NCBI GenBank assembly: GCA_013368375.1
Contig: JAACJP010000020.1
Coordinates: 496,001 to 560,000, forward strand
Length of the DNA stretch: 64,000 nucleotides
Reading direction: 5' to 3'
Source of the DNA: Tricholomella constricta
Taxonomy: Eukaryota > Basidiomycota > Agaricomycetes > Agaricales > Lyophyllaceae
The translations under genes and the position numbers were made by a program. Positions 1-12,086 of the stretch are shown here, one piece after another; within the stretch, counting starts at the first letter, position 1, and each line of letters begins with the position of its first letter. Under the pieces are notes generated by a model, which was not told where the DNA came from, searched no databases, and saw only the letters and a list, made by a program, of their open reading frames with translations.

Positions 1-1325
1 GTGCGGCGGCGGGTGCCGGGGCGGGGGTGGCGTGTCCGAGAAAGACGGGGACGTGGTATCCGGGAGAGACGGGGACGTGGCATGGTGCGAGGTGCAGGAG
101 TCGCGCAGGACACAGCTGGTGATGAAGGTGCCGTAGGAATGGGCGACGACGACGATGCGGGGTATGTTTAGGGTGTCTAGGATGTTGTTCAGGGCGGAGG
201 CGATGAGGGGCGCTGGGGGCACGGGGTGGGTGGTCATGTGCATGCTGATGGGGAGGAACTCGATGAGGAGGATGCCGATGTCCGGGTCTTGGGCGATGAT
301 GTCACGGATGAAGGGGAGGTAGGGGTGGAGTCCGATCTGGGGGCGTCGTTCTTGAGGTTTGTAAGGGGTATGGAAGAGAAGGGAGATAAAGACGTACGCC
401 GATTCCGTGCAGAAAGACGAGGGGGAGTTTGGTTGGTGATGTGTGGGGGCGGTACCAGTATGGGAGCAGGATGTCGGGGGAGAGGTTGGCGTTGTTTGAG
501 ACGAGGGAGAGAACGGGTCGGGGTGGGAATGTCTGGAACCATTTGGACGTCGAAGAATAGTGTTTGAATCCAAGAGAGAGGAGATTGAGAGACGTAATTG
601 TGTCCACCAGACATACGATCTAAGTAACATCATAAATCTGGTCAGAACATGTTACGAGCCTCCCGAAAACGGCACTCACTGCATACCATGCTAGCGGCCG
701 ATGCACCGTCTGCACGGGGTCAAGCGTCAATCGCATTATCTTCACCCCCGACTCGCCTACATCATCATCCAATGTTTCACCCAACAATCCCTCTACCGTC
801 GCAACATACGAGTCAAGCTCCTCTCTCCATTCCTCCTGTGCACCACCGGGCGAGCTCGGGAACAGAGCCCATAGAAGCCAGTCAACGACATCCTGACGCC
901 GGAGCTTCTTGTCAGGAGCTCCCCGGGTGAGGAACCAGCCTCGCGGGTATGGCGCATCGGCTATGAGGTGTGCGATTCCAAGATCCGTGCAACACTTTGC
1001 AAAGAGGGCTTTACGCTCCGCTTTCGTTAAAGCGGGAGGTGAATACGTCGGAGGCTACACATCTCGTTATTTAACCCGATGCTTCCAAATGAAGATGAAA
1101 ACGGAAATGAATACGTACAAGTTGGAGTCGCCTTGTACGAGGGACATGGACAAAAAGGTAGAAAGAAGCCTCAGCTATAGCCAATGCTCCTAGAATGGGT
1201 GTGAAGAGGAAAAACCGGTTGTAGGCGCTTATGGCAAGATAAAGAATGCTGGTTGGCGCGATGAGGCGAAGGGCAGCGATACTGGCACGGATGAAGACGT
1301 ATTCGGGAAAACTGTTCCCGATCAT
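1..1325 (-). CDS. Membrane-anchored alpha/beta hydrolase (partial, runs off the left edge)
   Basis: Four exons can be read: 1325-1119, 1054-680, 619-398 and 336 to the window edge, with GT-AG introns 1118-1055, 679-620 and 397-337. The first exon, if it starts at the ATG at 1325, encodes two hydrophobic stretches (about residues 15-55), suggesting an N-terminal membrane anchor. The later exons carry the oxyanion-hole-like motif FLHGIG (split by the third intron) and the nucleophile elbow AHSYGTF, a GxSxG serine, near 130-150. Both are hallmarks of the alpha/beta hydrolase fold. The arrangement (TM segments, a charged domain with PRGWF, then HGIG and GxSxG) matches an uncharacterised fungal hydrolase family; the substrate is unknown. 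The catalytic Asp and His lie beyond the window. The region 1-100 is Ser/Pro rich. The start is uncertain because the frame is open further upstream. Confidence 0.75.
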
Positions 1326-1979
1326 CAGAGTTAGAAACACCTCTGTGTCGACGTCGCTATCGATGGCGAGGTGGTGGTTGATGATAGGCCGACATTGTTG
1401 GTCTCCGCATCCTGCCCTGACAACGGAGATAGGTTCGTCATGGGCGCAGCAAACGATCGCCTGGTGCTGATAAGATAAGATAAGATAGGCGGCCTCTGAC
1501 CGCTCTGTCCGTACAATATCAAGCGGACCACGACGAGTACTAGACGCTCTACTGCTCTCCATTGGCCTTTACATAACTTTTACATAGCAAGACTGCATGT
1601 TATGGCAAGCCATGTACAGCGTGCAAGTACGCTCGGGGTTATCACGATTATTGTTTATCTTGGCTTGTAACAAACCACGTTGAAGAAGTGAGGCGTTGAA
1701 TAAGAGCAGCTCGGCCGGGTTCAATATGAGGCAGAAGGTGCTATCAGGTCTATAGGATGGACAAGTATTTGCCCGGTAAGACAAGCTTCGTGGTACGAAG
1801 GAGCGATATCCTGATCGAAGTTGTGGAGGAGGCGTTTCGTGGGAACTGCCGTACTGGCGGATCAAATACGTTTTGCCCCGAAACAGCGGTGACCCTCATC
1901 CATTTATAACCGATCGATGATGATGAGTGCGTTTGTCTTCATCTGACTACCCATCGTTCCACGTCGACGTATCGAGCAG

Positions 1980-3101
1980 GTACTTTCCGGGACACAACAA
2001 ACGTAACAAGGCATCCCGTTTTCTGGTTCAATGATGGCTCCGTAGTCTTTCGTGTTCAAGACCACGCTTTCAAGGTCCACAGGACGCTGCTCTCCCGTCA
2101 TTCGAGGTTTTTCGCCTACAGTGATCACGCGCACGTTCCAACCTCTACAAACCTCAATGTTGCTTCCGATCTCGAATATGAAATCCACATAGTGGTTGAT
2201 CCAAGTCGGCGTGTACAGGTCAAGGACGTGGAAGTTCTGCTGGAGCATTTCTATCACGATGCGTGAGTACTTTTGGATCCTGATGCTTTTCAAGAGAATA
2301 AATACCGCCCTAGTCCTCTTTTCTCAGAAGTTCGATTTCCAAGGCTGGCCGCTGTGTTGCGCGTATCGAGCCCCCTCCAGCTCGATTTCCCATCGATACA
2401 TGCACTCGCGAGAGAAAGACTAAATTCAATCTTTCCATCTCCTGTCCTACCCTTATTCCGCCCTGAGGATCCCGAAGAAGCATTGGCCTTGGCCAAAGAA
2501 TACGAAATACCCTCAGTGAGTCCTGATCGATGGGCTCATCAGGCCGTCCCTAACCACACACGTACTGCAGATGCAAAAAGCCTTGTATTACCACTTCGTG
2601 ACCTCCTCTGACGCCCATCTCGATGACGAGGCCACCCTTGAGCTTGGCCCCACGCCCCTGCCTTCCGATCCCGAAACAGTGGAGGCACCCGAACATCTGG
2701 GTCCCGATCCCAACGCCCACGCCCAGCACGCTTCGCGACGCCCACTTTCCCTAACGGACGCAAAGCTATGCACACGCCTCATGACACGCCTCATCGACCA
2801 CTTCACGCCCATCCTCTTCACGCCCCCGGCGACGCCGCACATGGCATGCACAGACGTGTTCGCGGACACGTGGATGGCCCTCGTGATACAGCCTGCCATC
2901 GAGAACGATGGAGTGTACAAGCCCCTTGAGACGCTGGAGGGCATGAAGAATACGGATTGGGAGAAGAAAGGGCTGTGTAGGGGGTGTGTGAAGGAGAAGG
3001 AGGAGGAGTGGACGAGGGAGCAGAGGGTCATTTGGGGTGCGATGGATGGGTGGCTTGGTTTGGGGGTGGAGGGTTCGGATGTTGGGACTGGGATCTACTA
3101 G
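1980..3101 (+). CDS. BTB/POZ domain protein (5' exon not resolved)
   Basis: Exons are about 1980-2262, 2344-2515 and 2571-3101 (stop TAG), with introns 2263-2343 and 2516-2570. The first readable exon gives a classic BTB opening: HPVFWFNDGSVVFRVQ, then FKVHRTLLSRHSRFFA, then VEVLLEHFYHD. The second exon continues the BTB helices (LAAVLRVSSPLQLDFP, ARERLNSIFP, EEALALAKEYEI). The last exon is helical, with a C-terminal CRGCVKEKEEEW motif and a Trp-rich end, as in the many BTB proteins of mushrooms. These are thought to act in protein interaction, possibly as cullin adaptors, but no specific role can be given. The frame has no ATG between the stop at 1907 and the BTB start, so a short first exon upstream is likely (an acceptor at 1978-1979 fits). 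Alternatively the 5' end is damaged. Confidence 0.8.
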
Positions 3102-4456
3102 CCATTCGACACCCCTTTTATTCGATTTTCAGAAGCATTTCATTTGGAATTCAAGCGTTTGAGCACCCACAGCGCATCATCGCTACTCAAAAATAAAGGA
3201 CTCCGCCTGGTTCGTGGCGAGACCCCATTGCTTGGCATCAACCCGCGGCGTTTGCCTTCGTATTTCGCCGTGCCCCTTTCTTCGCTCCATATTGCTGTTG
3301 TGTGGCGCAGCGGAGTCCATCAATTTAGTGTTTATTCCCCAAGGCCTTGTGATCCCCAGCGCCTGCGATAATGTTCGATACGGGGTTACGACGCATATCA
3401 CGGTCCATACTTAGGTACGTAGGTCCGTCATGATCGTACCATTATCAGGTTTTCATTCATTTCGCCGTTGCAAGCCCATAGGACCATCAACACCGGCCTA
3501 CATAAGTTCCTTTTCAGAAAACTCATTATCTCTACAATGGCGTACAGAACCGCCAGCCATTTTCTGCATGCCTGCTATACTCCATACCATATTGTCGGTA
3601 TCAAGGACGCTCGGGTCGATGGATTTCAAGGTTGACACACATAACATGAAGTCTTGTGGGTGGAGTGTGACGTCCAGGGAAACATCCGAATTATCCGTCA
3701 CCTCAGGCTGTCCACCATTGTCGCGAACCTATATCTGTTCCTGATTCAGACTCGGATTGCGCGCTCGATGGACATGGATCATCATGCATCAGCGCTGCAC
3801 CGGTGCCCTTTCGCCCACCCTTATAGTATAGTAGATTCGACGAACCTAAGTTGATCACTTCTACTATTAGTATAGTACGCACAGGTCCAGATCTCCGCGT
3901 TGGCCTTCGACATACTTAGTACTACTGGTCGACCACTATGATCTTTTTTTTATAGGTTGTCCAATTATATAGTACTTACCCTGTGAGTGACGATAGTAAT
4001 ATGAGATGGTGAAGGATCCTGTAGCGGAACAAGATCTTTTCCGGAATTTCTGTGGATTTGGAAAGGGGATGAAGATCGCCCACCGATCTGGGGCGCATCG
4101 TTAGGCGCGCTGCTTTAAGCGTTGTGTTGTGAGTTTCGTACCGCTTCCTTGGAGAATTTCATTGCCGTCCGCTGATACTGTTTTTCGTCTGAAGTGTATG
4201 AAAGGCGAAGGGCCGTCCAGAGAAGACCCCATCGGAATATTGCAGGCCTTTCCAAGCCCGCAGTGTGTGTTGCCAATTCAACACTGTGTATCATCCTGTT
4301 GTGGTTTTCATGCACCACCTTCAATATTGCTGAACGTTAAAAAACGTTCTGGGTATTAGCGTGATCTATGTATCAGCGAAGCAGTCCGTGGAAATACTTG
4401 ATAAAATACAGCATTGCAGTATGGTATCTTTCTACTTATGCGATGGGGGAAATAAA
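3102..4456. other. Intergenic, no gene recognised
   Basis: Open frames here are short and show no family resemblance. The part 3830-4000 is AT-rich with repeated TATAGTA and AGTACT words. It lies 3' of both the BTB gene and the prenyltransferase, so it should hold two 3' ends. Confidence 0.5.
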
Positions 4457-5518
4457 TCAACGTTTCCAAACTTTTATCTGATAATCTAAGATGATAGGTA
4501 TAAAATCGAACAAACCAAAGTTCGGCCAATAGGTAGCTGTGAATTGAAGCTGGGTATTCTCGCAGCACTGGAAAGAGCGATATAAGAAATGAAGAGATAA
4601 CAGGTCGACATGAACTCGCCTGCCAAAGGAGAAAATCGCTGAGGCGCTTGACGCCGCTGGTTCGGATCAGAATGTCGAGTGGTGGACTGCCGCCCAGGGA
4701 CGTTAGCAATTGGCTATCGATATCGTCTTCCGTAATCCTATCAAGCCACGTAAGTCAAATTACCGATACCGATATCTATGAAGGACAAACGGTGTTCCAG
4801 ATTTATTGGCGTTACGCACGCAATTTTGAATTGCAGTCGTGATTTCATCCCTGGAAGTGTACGGCATGCAGAGGTTGAATATTGCCCTAGACAAAGCAAG
4901 TCTTAAGCCATGCCGAATATGCGAGGTGAAAACAAGGTTTACCTATTATTGTGCTGCGTCATACGTTCCGCCTTGCGTACGGCCTCCTGCACCGATTCCG
5001 GGAGCAGCTCTGTTCTCCCTACAACGTTCAGTCGGACGCCATATTGATCCAGAAGGTCACTGTAAAACCAGTCAGTTACGATTTCTGAATCGACCATATA
5101 TTGCTCACCCATGCTCGCATAATTCGACCAATTTCTCTTCCGCTAAACCCATCAAAGCGTCGACCTCTTCTTCGCAGCGTTTAAAGTTCTCGATCGAAAA
5201 TGCAAAGGCCGAGACGCATTTTATATCAAGTCGAAGACAAATTTCTAACATCTGAGAGTAATTCATGTGGAATTTTCATCATTCTGTGAAAGCCGAACGA
5301 GAAACAAGAAACGCACCTACCCTCCGCAGAGCCACGAAACCTTCTGTGTGGCCTTCGACGACCTTCTTCTGACGACTTCGCGCATATCGTCGGTTTCCAT
5401 CCATAACAAAGGCCACATGCTTAGGAATAGGTCCAGCTGCTAGGATAGTGAGGAGAAGCTGCTGCGCTTTAGAGGTCACTTTATTTTGGAGCCACCTCAG
5501 GGCTTGACGGAGGAACAT
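4457..5518 (-). CDS. RER2: Cis-prenyltransferase (dehydrodolichyl diphosphate synthase catalytic subunit)
   Basis: This enzyme adds isopentenyl units in cis to farnesyl diphosphate to make dolichol precursors at the ER membrane for protein glycosylation. Six exons are readable: 5518-5321, 5251-5109, 5059-4943, 4886-4791, 4737-4620 and 4567-4457. The catalytic motif [11 protein letters not shown] is in exon 1; exon 2 has [12 protein letters not shown]; exon 5 has [20 protein letters not shown]; exon 6 has the family pattern [15 protein letters not shown]. All conserved regions of the UPP synthase fold are present in order and in frame, and the length (about 255 residues) is normal. The presence of DGNRR argues for the catalytic subunit rather than the NUS1 type. 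RER2 and SRT1 cannot be told apart here. The intron at 4619-4568 begins with GC rather than GT. It is divergent from the SWIM/RING gene across a 166-bp gap. Confidence 0.93.
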
Positions 5519-5684
5519 TATTGCTACGTGCGCGTGGGAATATTTTGGGAATTATCGAATTGCATCCCGTGACTTTGACGTGACTTGTTTGTGCTCACCG
5601 CGATTCTACCAAGTTGAAGTAGTGCTACTATCAAGTCTGAAGCTTTCTCGTTTACCGCTCTCCATTTCTCGGCGGGACTTTCCA
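5519..5684. promoter_or_regulatory. Short shared (bidirectional) promoter
   Basis: Only 166 bp separate the start codons of the cis-prenyltransferase (minus) and the SWIM/RING gene (plus), so both promoters and 5' UTRs must lie here or overlap the genes. No clear TATA box is seen. Confidence 0.45.
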
Positions 5685-7262
5685 ATGGTACTCAGCAAAC
5701 GAAAGAGGGACGGCGAGTTTGTTCCATGGACCCCTGCGGGACAAGCAGTGGCCGCCAGTTCCACACCGGCTTTGCCACAAGCGAAGAAAGCTCGTACGAA
5801 AAGTTCTTCAAATCCTTCTGGAGCTTCTTCTTCTAGGGCGGTGCAGGCTTCAGCATCACCTTCCATGAAATCAGGTATCGCGACCGCCTCGCACAGCCTA
5901 ACTAAAGTGGAAGCCCAGCCAAAAGGCGCCCACGCATCTCAACTCGCGAAAGAAATCCCACAACCCGGGCCTTCGCAGCCACCCAAGGCCTCAAGATCAC
6001 GCAGGGAGACTAATCCCGACGAACCCGAACCCGAGAAGCGCGGTGCCATCTTCAAGAAATCATGTCCCAAGAATATTCTGGATCGAGTTGAGAGGGTGAT
6101 GTCACAACGGTTCGTCTTGGTTTGGCTTTGAACAACAACACCTTCTGTTTGATGACACTTTGGAATAGATTTTTCATGATTGATAGGCAAAGAACGCCGG
6201 GGCAGCTGCGGGAGGTGTTTAGCGTGCTTGGTTCGACGGGTAACGTAAGATTATGAACGTATAATATGTTTGCGGTTCAGCTGACCTCTGAGTTTGCAGG
6301 TATATACCGTGACGATTGATAAGAACCCGAGCTGCAATTGTACGTTCATCATATGGTAATTCGAAATATCTCATTTATTATCTCCGAAGGCCCGGACGCG
6401 GCAAAAGGAAATCACTGCAAACACATAGTTTGTGAATCCTATCATTTCATGACGAAATGTGCTGATACACCTTTAGCTCTTCATTTTCCTAAAAGGTTAG
6501 TCAAAATCGTGTTTACAGCCCATTGATTCCTATATTGATACTTCCCCTAGTCCTTCAAGTCACGCAAGCATCGGGAGTCTGGTACCAGAAGTCAGTGCAT
6601 GATGTCATGTTACGAAAGTTCCCCACTGATCCCCCCACAGGGCACTTCTCACCAGCGAGCTTGAGACCGTATTCGCCGAAGCTCCGTTAGCGCCGAATTC
6701 AATTGCCCATCCACGGATCCGTGAGGCTCATGCGCGAGCCACTGGAAAAGCTGATGCCGAGACCCAATCCCCGCCTAAAAAGCGCATCCCAGGACCTGAT
6801 GACGATTGCCCGATTTGTTATGACGGGATGCACGGTGTCGATGAGAAGTCTCTGGTATTTTGCGAAGACTGTGGGAATGCCCTGCATAAAGAATGCTTCC
6901 AAGGGTGTAAGCGGCGAAATCGTAACCTCTTTTCATGGTACTGACGATTCTCCATGCACCAGGGAAAACCAGCACCCTCAAGGATCACAAACAGCTTACG
7001 TGTGTTTGGTGCCGCGCTCAATGGGCGTCCGCTGGCGCCGAGGGTGCTAGTGCGGGTGTGGGCGCTCGACGGACCCGCGAGGGTTACATCAATCTTAGCG
7101 GCGTGTCGGGGATCAGCCCAATTCGGGATACAAGTACATGTGCGTGGCGCTGCCCCTTTTCACACTATCCCCCTTGACCCTATCTATCCCATTTGTAACT
7201 CAGATTATCATGGACCACGGCGAGGCCAGCGTCACTATGGCTATCAGGATTATCTAGATTGA
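5685..7262 (+). CDS. SWIM zinc finger plus RING finger protein (ZSWIM2-like candidate E3 ubiquitin ligase)
   Basis: Nine exons join in frame: 5685-6109, 6169-6244, 6300-6339, 6390-6427, 6477-6495, 6551-6590, 6641-6906, 6963-7139 and 7204-7262. The N-terminus (about 140 residues) is basic, Ser/Pro-rich and probably disordered. A SWIM finger follows: CNC joined across an intron to PDAAKGNHCKHI, giving the CxCx(n)CxH pattern. Then comes a RING finger starting CPICYDGM, continuing VFCEDCGNALHKECFQGW and ending LTCVWCRAQW. SWIM followed by RING is the layout of ZSWIM2-type ubiquitin ligases and similar MAP3K1-linked proteins, so an E3 role is likely by family. The tail is Gly/Arg/Tyr-rich (HGPRRGQRHYGYQDYLD). 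Exon 5 is only 19 nt, and the splice at 6906/6963 is needed to make the conserved FQGW. No frame damage is seen. Confidence 0.88.
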
Positions 7263-8002
7263 AAACCTTGTCCCAAAAGACTTGCTCGTGTGTCCGTTTT
7301 CGATGATCATTGCGTTATAATTATCCTTGTCGGATTTCATCCAGATCTGACACGGCCCTTGTATCTAGCTTTCTATATTAGTATATAATGGTATCTTGTT
7401 ATTCTATCTTACTGCATCCTCGTTTGTATATAATGAAATTTATCCGAGCACACCGCTGTAATGCAATAAGCGTCACGGTCTTGTGTTAAAATCATGCTGG
7501 ACCCACAATGTACGGGCGCTCCCGGTCATGAGCGAGGGGCTAATGATGGCCGGCAGGTAGACCTCGTTTGATGGGTCCCCTGCGCCAATTATAAAAGCTT
7601 ATTGGATCCAGGGTTCACCACCGTAAGACGCCCACATACTGCCGCTACGTCCAGGCGACGTGTTCAGACCCTCAAGGGCCAGAGGTCCTTCCGTACAGAA
7701 AATGCATATATCATTTAAACAAAATCATAAACACACGACACGCGCAAGGCGAACATGCAGAAGGAGCAAGGATGGACAGAAATCAGAGCGCACAGGATAC
7801 ACAAGACACTACGCAAAGGGATCGGAAAAGAACGAGACCAAAAAAAGGGGGGGGAGGGGATACACACGACGACCGTGCGAGGGGTGGATGGTAAAGAGAG
7901 GAAGAGAAGTGTCCGATTGTCCGGTGCCCCACTCGGGGCGAACCTGTCTGATAAGAGGAGAGGAGAGTCAAATATTTCAAACACAAGTCAGAAGGAAATC
8001 AG
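7263..8002. other. Convergent intergenic region
   Basis: This holds the 3' ends of the SWIM/RING gene and the ABC transporter. A Lys/Arg-rich open frame on the plus strand (7660-8121) overlaps the ABC coding end and looks like chance. No other gene is seen. Confidence 0.5.
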
Positions 8003-10627
8003 TCATTCGGCGGATCCGGCAGACTGCGCGTTGTAGAGTTCGGCGTAAGCTCCATTCTCGTCGTGAATTAACTCATCGTGCGTGCCCCTCTGGACGATCT
8101 TCCCGTTGGCCATGCAGCTGATGAAACGATGAGTATTGATGCAAGGGAATGGAAACATGTGGGAACCGGACGTACAGGATCATGTCAGCCTGTTTGACGA
8201 GAGGCTGGAAGTGATGGGCGACGATGATGGTGGTCTTCTCCTTCCTAACGTTCAAAAATTCGCTGTAAAGGTTGCGTTCGGCACTGGCATCCATAGATGA
8301 CGCAGGCTCGTCAACGACTAATAGGTCAAAGTCAGTGTTCTTCGCGCGGTAAAACATGCGCCCGCTGCGATCGATGATCAGGGATCGTGGAGTACACGAA
8401 GATGAATTAAATAGACCCACGCGACAACTCGCTGTTTCTGACCCTCTGAAAGACAAATGACGTTCCTTTCCTTGTCGCGAAGCATAACATAATCGCGGGA
8501 TGCTTGGCCAATGGCGCCCTGGTTGAAACTCTGGCTGACGATGATGGGAGGATCGACGATGGCGTCGCCGCGCTTTTGCAGAAGTTTCAAGCATCCTCCA
8601 GCCTTTGCTGCCGCCTCTAGCTTCTCCAGATCGGGGGAAGCGTAAGGGGAGCCCATTAAAAGGTTCTCGCGAATAGAGAGGGGGTAGACTGTATCAGTCT
8701 GTGAAAGGAAGGTCATCGACTCGCGGAGCGATTCGACATCGTAGTCGCCAAGCGGAACGTTGTCGATGAGGATGCTCCCGGATGACGGCTCTACCACACG
8801 CAGAAGAAGATTGACAAGGGAAGACTTGCCACTGCCATTACTACCGACGAGCAGGATCAGTTGCCCGGGGTTGATGTCGACTGAAATAGACTTGAGAGCG
8901 GGGCCGCTTTGAGCTCCGTATTGAAGAGTGACATCGCTTGGAACATCGAGTCAGACGACATGACATACTTTTATGACAGGTGCCGCTTACCGAAAAGATA
9001 ACTTCATCCCCATGGGTGAACTCTCCTCTGTGGGGTATCTCTTAGAGCCTTGTTCCAATCCTGCGGTGTGTACATTGTCCAAGACCTCATACAGGCGATC
9101 GGCATCTCTCATGGTTGACTGGATGGATCCCGTATTGCGAGCAGCCCCCACTGCTTCGACACTTCGACGCAAGCGGGTTGCCGAGTAGAGGAAGAACGCC
9201 ATGGTCGCGACTGAAGACGCAGACAGGCTGGGAAGGATCAATGCGAGCAAGCTCTGGAAACAGCATCAGGAGCTGTATTCTTTCATTATCGTAGAACGCA
9301 CGAGTGGATGGTCCAAAATGAAGCTTTGGATAGCTTCGATCCAGTAGAGTGCCATACTATGGGGGCGCGTCGCCAAATACCAAGGCGTTTCGGGAACAGC
9401 ACCGAGGGCTTCCGATGTCCGTGCGTATGCTAAAGGTGGTCAGAATAAGGCCACATAAGAGTTTGGGAACATACCGTCGGCGATGTAGCTCCCGACACCG
9501 TCCTTGGCTATCGTGTGTCTGTAATTTGGTTGGCCGTGCCCCTTGTTGTAGATCATGGTGTGAAGGCTTAGTTGACGACGGTAGTCCTCGTTGTCAGTAA
9601 AGAACATGAAACCTGTTGAATGATAAGTCAAGGGCATACGAAGGATATTTGAACACACCTTGGGTACCGATGGCATTCTTCAAAAGCGTGAGAGTAGAAT
9701 ATGTCAAGAGAAAGTACACGAGGACATGTATGTTTGGGTTGTCGCTGAGCAGGATGATGCAGCACAAAGTGTAAAACTGTAAGAAGAGCGCCGAGGTGTC
9801 CCGCAGTCTAGTGAAAAGGCACTGGATGATATCCAGGCCCCTGATGTTCTCGTGGCTCGACCATCCGCTGTGAATCACTGATTGTTGGTTATCTAAACGA
9901 TAGTCAGCATTGGCATGCGCTGGGTTGGATGAACATCCTACCTCGAAGATACTTGACATCAAGACTAAGGTTCGCTGTGAAAGATTGGTCAGTAGATGAG
10001 GCGACCGTGAGAGGAGTAGACCACCTACCACTCGCAAGTCGTGGAAGAAAGGACACTTTGAGAAGTCCAGTAAGCTTGAGCGCAAGGTTTTCCCTGCGAT
10101 AAAAGTTTAAATGATCCATGCTCGTTGGTTGACAAGGAGATCTTACTGGAGGCGATAGATGATGACAGACGATGCTTCAACCATCACCCAAAGGAGAATC
10201 AAGAGTCTTAATTCGCTGACATCGTAATCGAGGTGACCTCCGGAGGTAACTGTCTTCTGAATCTACGTTCCATGAGTCACGTAAGAGGAGAAGATGTTAG
10301 GATGGGGCGTACGACGTCCAGAATAGTGTGGCAAAGATAAACGGAGAGCGCCGGAGCCACGGCGAGCCACAAGGACCACAGTGTGAAGGACAGAAAGGTT
10401 CCAGGAGCTATACCAAAGGCCTCGCACATTAAGCGCCACGTCGATTGAGCGCAGACTGCATAGGAACGGAGGTCTTCCTTGGAGGGCAGGGCAAATGAAA
10501 CGAGGGGTCCTGCTGCGGGAAGATCGCAGACAACGTTGAAGATTCCTCGGGTGACTCGTTTGATCCTGGGGGGATCGTCGTCGACAGCGCGGCGGTGGGC
10601 TCTGGGAATAAGTGGCACTTGCGCCAT
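8003..10627 (-). CDS. Half-size ABC transporter (transmembrane domain followed by one nucleotide-binding domain)
   Basis: The start ATG is at 10627 and the stop at 8005-8003, with about ten short exons. The N-terminal half contains several hydrophobic segments (for example at 10400-10290, 9790-9690 and 9250-9180), consistent with a six-helix exporter-type membrane domain. The nucleotide-binding domain is complete: Walker A VGSNGSGKSS near 8840, Q-loop FLSQTD near 8700, signature LSEGQKQRVV near 8430, Walker B LLVVDEP and D-loop SSMDA near 8300, and switch histidine IIVAHH near 8220. The end reads GKIVQRGTHDELIHDENGAY, usual for this family. It must dimerise to work. Its cargo and membrane cannot be told from sequence. 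The signature has Glu where LSGGQ is usual. Splices at 8436/8369 and 8177/8115 restore conserved motifs, so the gene looks intact. Confidence 0.88.
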
Positions 10628-10775
10628 TCGTAGTAAGGAGATCGAGTGAAGGAAGTGGGGGTAGATGACATTATTCCAGAGGAGGCGTGTTGCTTTATAT
10701 AGTGAGAGGAAAGAAGCCAGTAGTACACGGCAGAAAAAGGCTGTTGTCTGTTTCGCGCGGCCTGAGATTTGGCGC

Positions 10776-11066
10776 CTACTGCACAGACAAACGACTGGAG
10801 CACGTCCCCAGATGGAAAAATTGACAGGGAATATTATTGTCGCGAAACTCCGAAGATAGTAGGAAAGGGAGATCCAGAGTCCTTAACGTGTGATTGTCTT
10901 GCCTCGAGGTTTTTGTTTGCTTCGTGGAGCCACCTTTGAGTAAGGCGGTGCCAGTCGAGGGAGTCATGAGGTGCAACGCCACGTCGGTTTTAGCAAGAGA
11001 TGCTTGATACGGGGATAGAAGAGTGAGCAGGAGGACAAGAAGAAGAGCGCCTAACGTCGTGGGCAC
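10776..11066 (-). CDS. Possible small secreted protein (96 codons)
   Basis: The open frame starts with a convincing signal-peptide-like stretch: a short polar start, a Leu-rich core (LGALLLVLLLTLL) and SLA before a possible cleavage site near residue 25. The remaining 70 residues are polar with two cysteines near the end and resemble no family I know. It could be the first exon of a longer gene, or a chance frame in the ABC transporter promoter region. Confidence 0.22.
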   Translation of the reverse strand: MPTTLGALLLVLLLTLLSPYQASLAKTDVALHLMTPSTGTALLKGGSTKQTKTSRQDNHTLRTLDLPFLLSSEFRDNNIPCQFFHLGTCSSRLSVQ

Positions 11067-12086
11067 CTGGACAATTAGGTTGCACAGGTAATTTACTAAA
11101 ATAAAAGCGGTTTCAATTTAGAAAAACGAGGCTGTGAGGGGCCGAATCAAGTGCGGCGGGCTGCGCGATGAGATCCTGATGGGGTTCGATCCTTTGTGTG
11201 GTGGCTCATTTGTTCGCCCGCAAATCAGTTGAAATGGATACAATCTCAGGCACTTTAGGTTCTTCAAATCTGCCCTTGCGTAGTTAGACTGTGTGCAGAA
11301 CACGAGGGACGATAGTGGGTGCTTGGACGACATCGTGACTGTAGAACATTCGACAGCATCTCCTCAGTACGTGACTTGGACCTACGAAGGTTGGACGTTG
11401 AATCCCGATAAGCCAGAGGCGCGAGTTTAAAGTGGTAGATGATGTTGAACAAGATTGTTTTTTGTGACAATTACGTGCACGTGAAGTCGGCGGATTCCAG
11501 TGATCGAGATCTATCGAAGATTCTGAACCCCGCCATAATGATGGCGCCCAAGTAGGGACAACGGTAGGGGCGTGATGGCGCCCTCTGTCGAACAAACGTG
11601 TTGAAGGCGGAGATCCGTTGTCATGGGATGTTATTTCCGCGTTTCTAATTTTTTTTTTTTTTTTTTTTTACCTTCTTTATCTCTTTTCTTTTGATGCCTC
11701 GTCGGCAGACGAAAATGTCAGTAAATCAGTCATTGATTGTTTTATCATTTCGTGTGTTAAGCCTCCCAATCTGTATGATATTGGAGCTGTACTCCTATAG
11801 TCGCCCGAGCAATGACGAAGGCATAAACAAATTACGCCACATAAAGCTTTTTCACCACAATAACCTCGGTATGGCGAAGGTCCGGGTGACAAATCAAAAA
11901 AAACTGAATACATGTTGTTAAGGCCCTGAAGCTGTTCAGCTGTTCCACTAATTGTTTCGTATCATGATGACCATCGCGCGAAGATAAATAAATTGAGAGG
12001 CTTTGGCGCCGAAGCGCGAAGTAAATATTTGGCTGTATTTGGAACTGACGCCCAAACCACGACTGCTTTCCAGTGAGAAACCGACC
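11067..12086. other. Intergenic upstream of COG6
   Basis: No gene is recognised. A run of about 21 T lies at 11649-11669, a common promoter feature in fungi. Short minus-strand frames at 11118-11595 show no family pattern. Confidence 0.45.

Noticed and set aside
7660..8121. Lys/Arg-rich plus-strand frame
   Set aside because: It overlaps the end of the ABC transporter coding sequence and has no family pattern.
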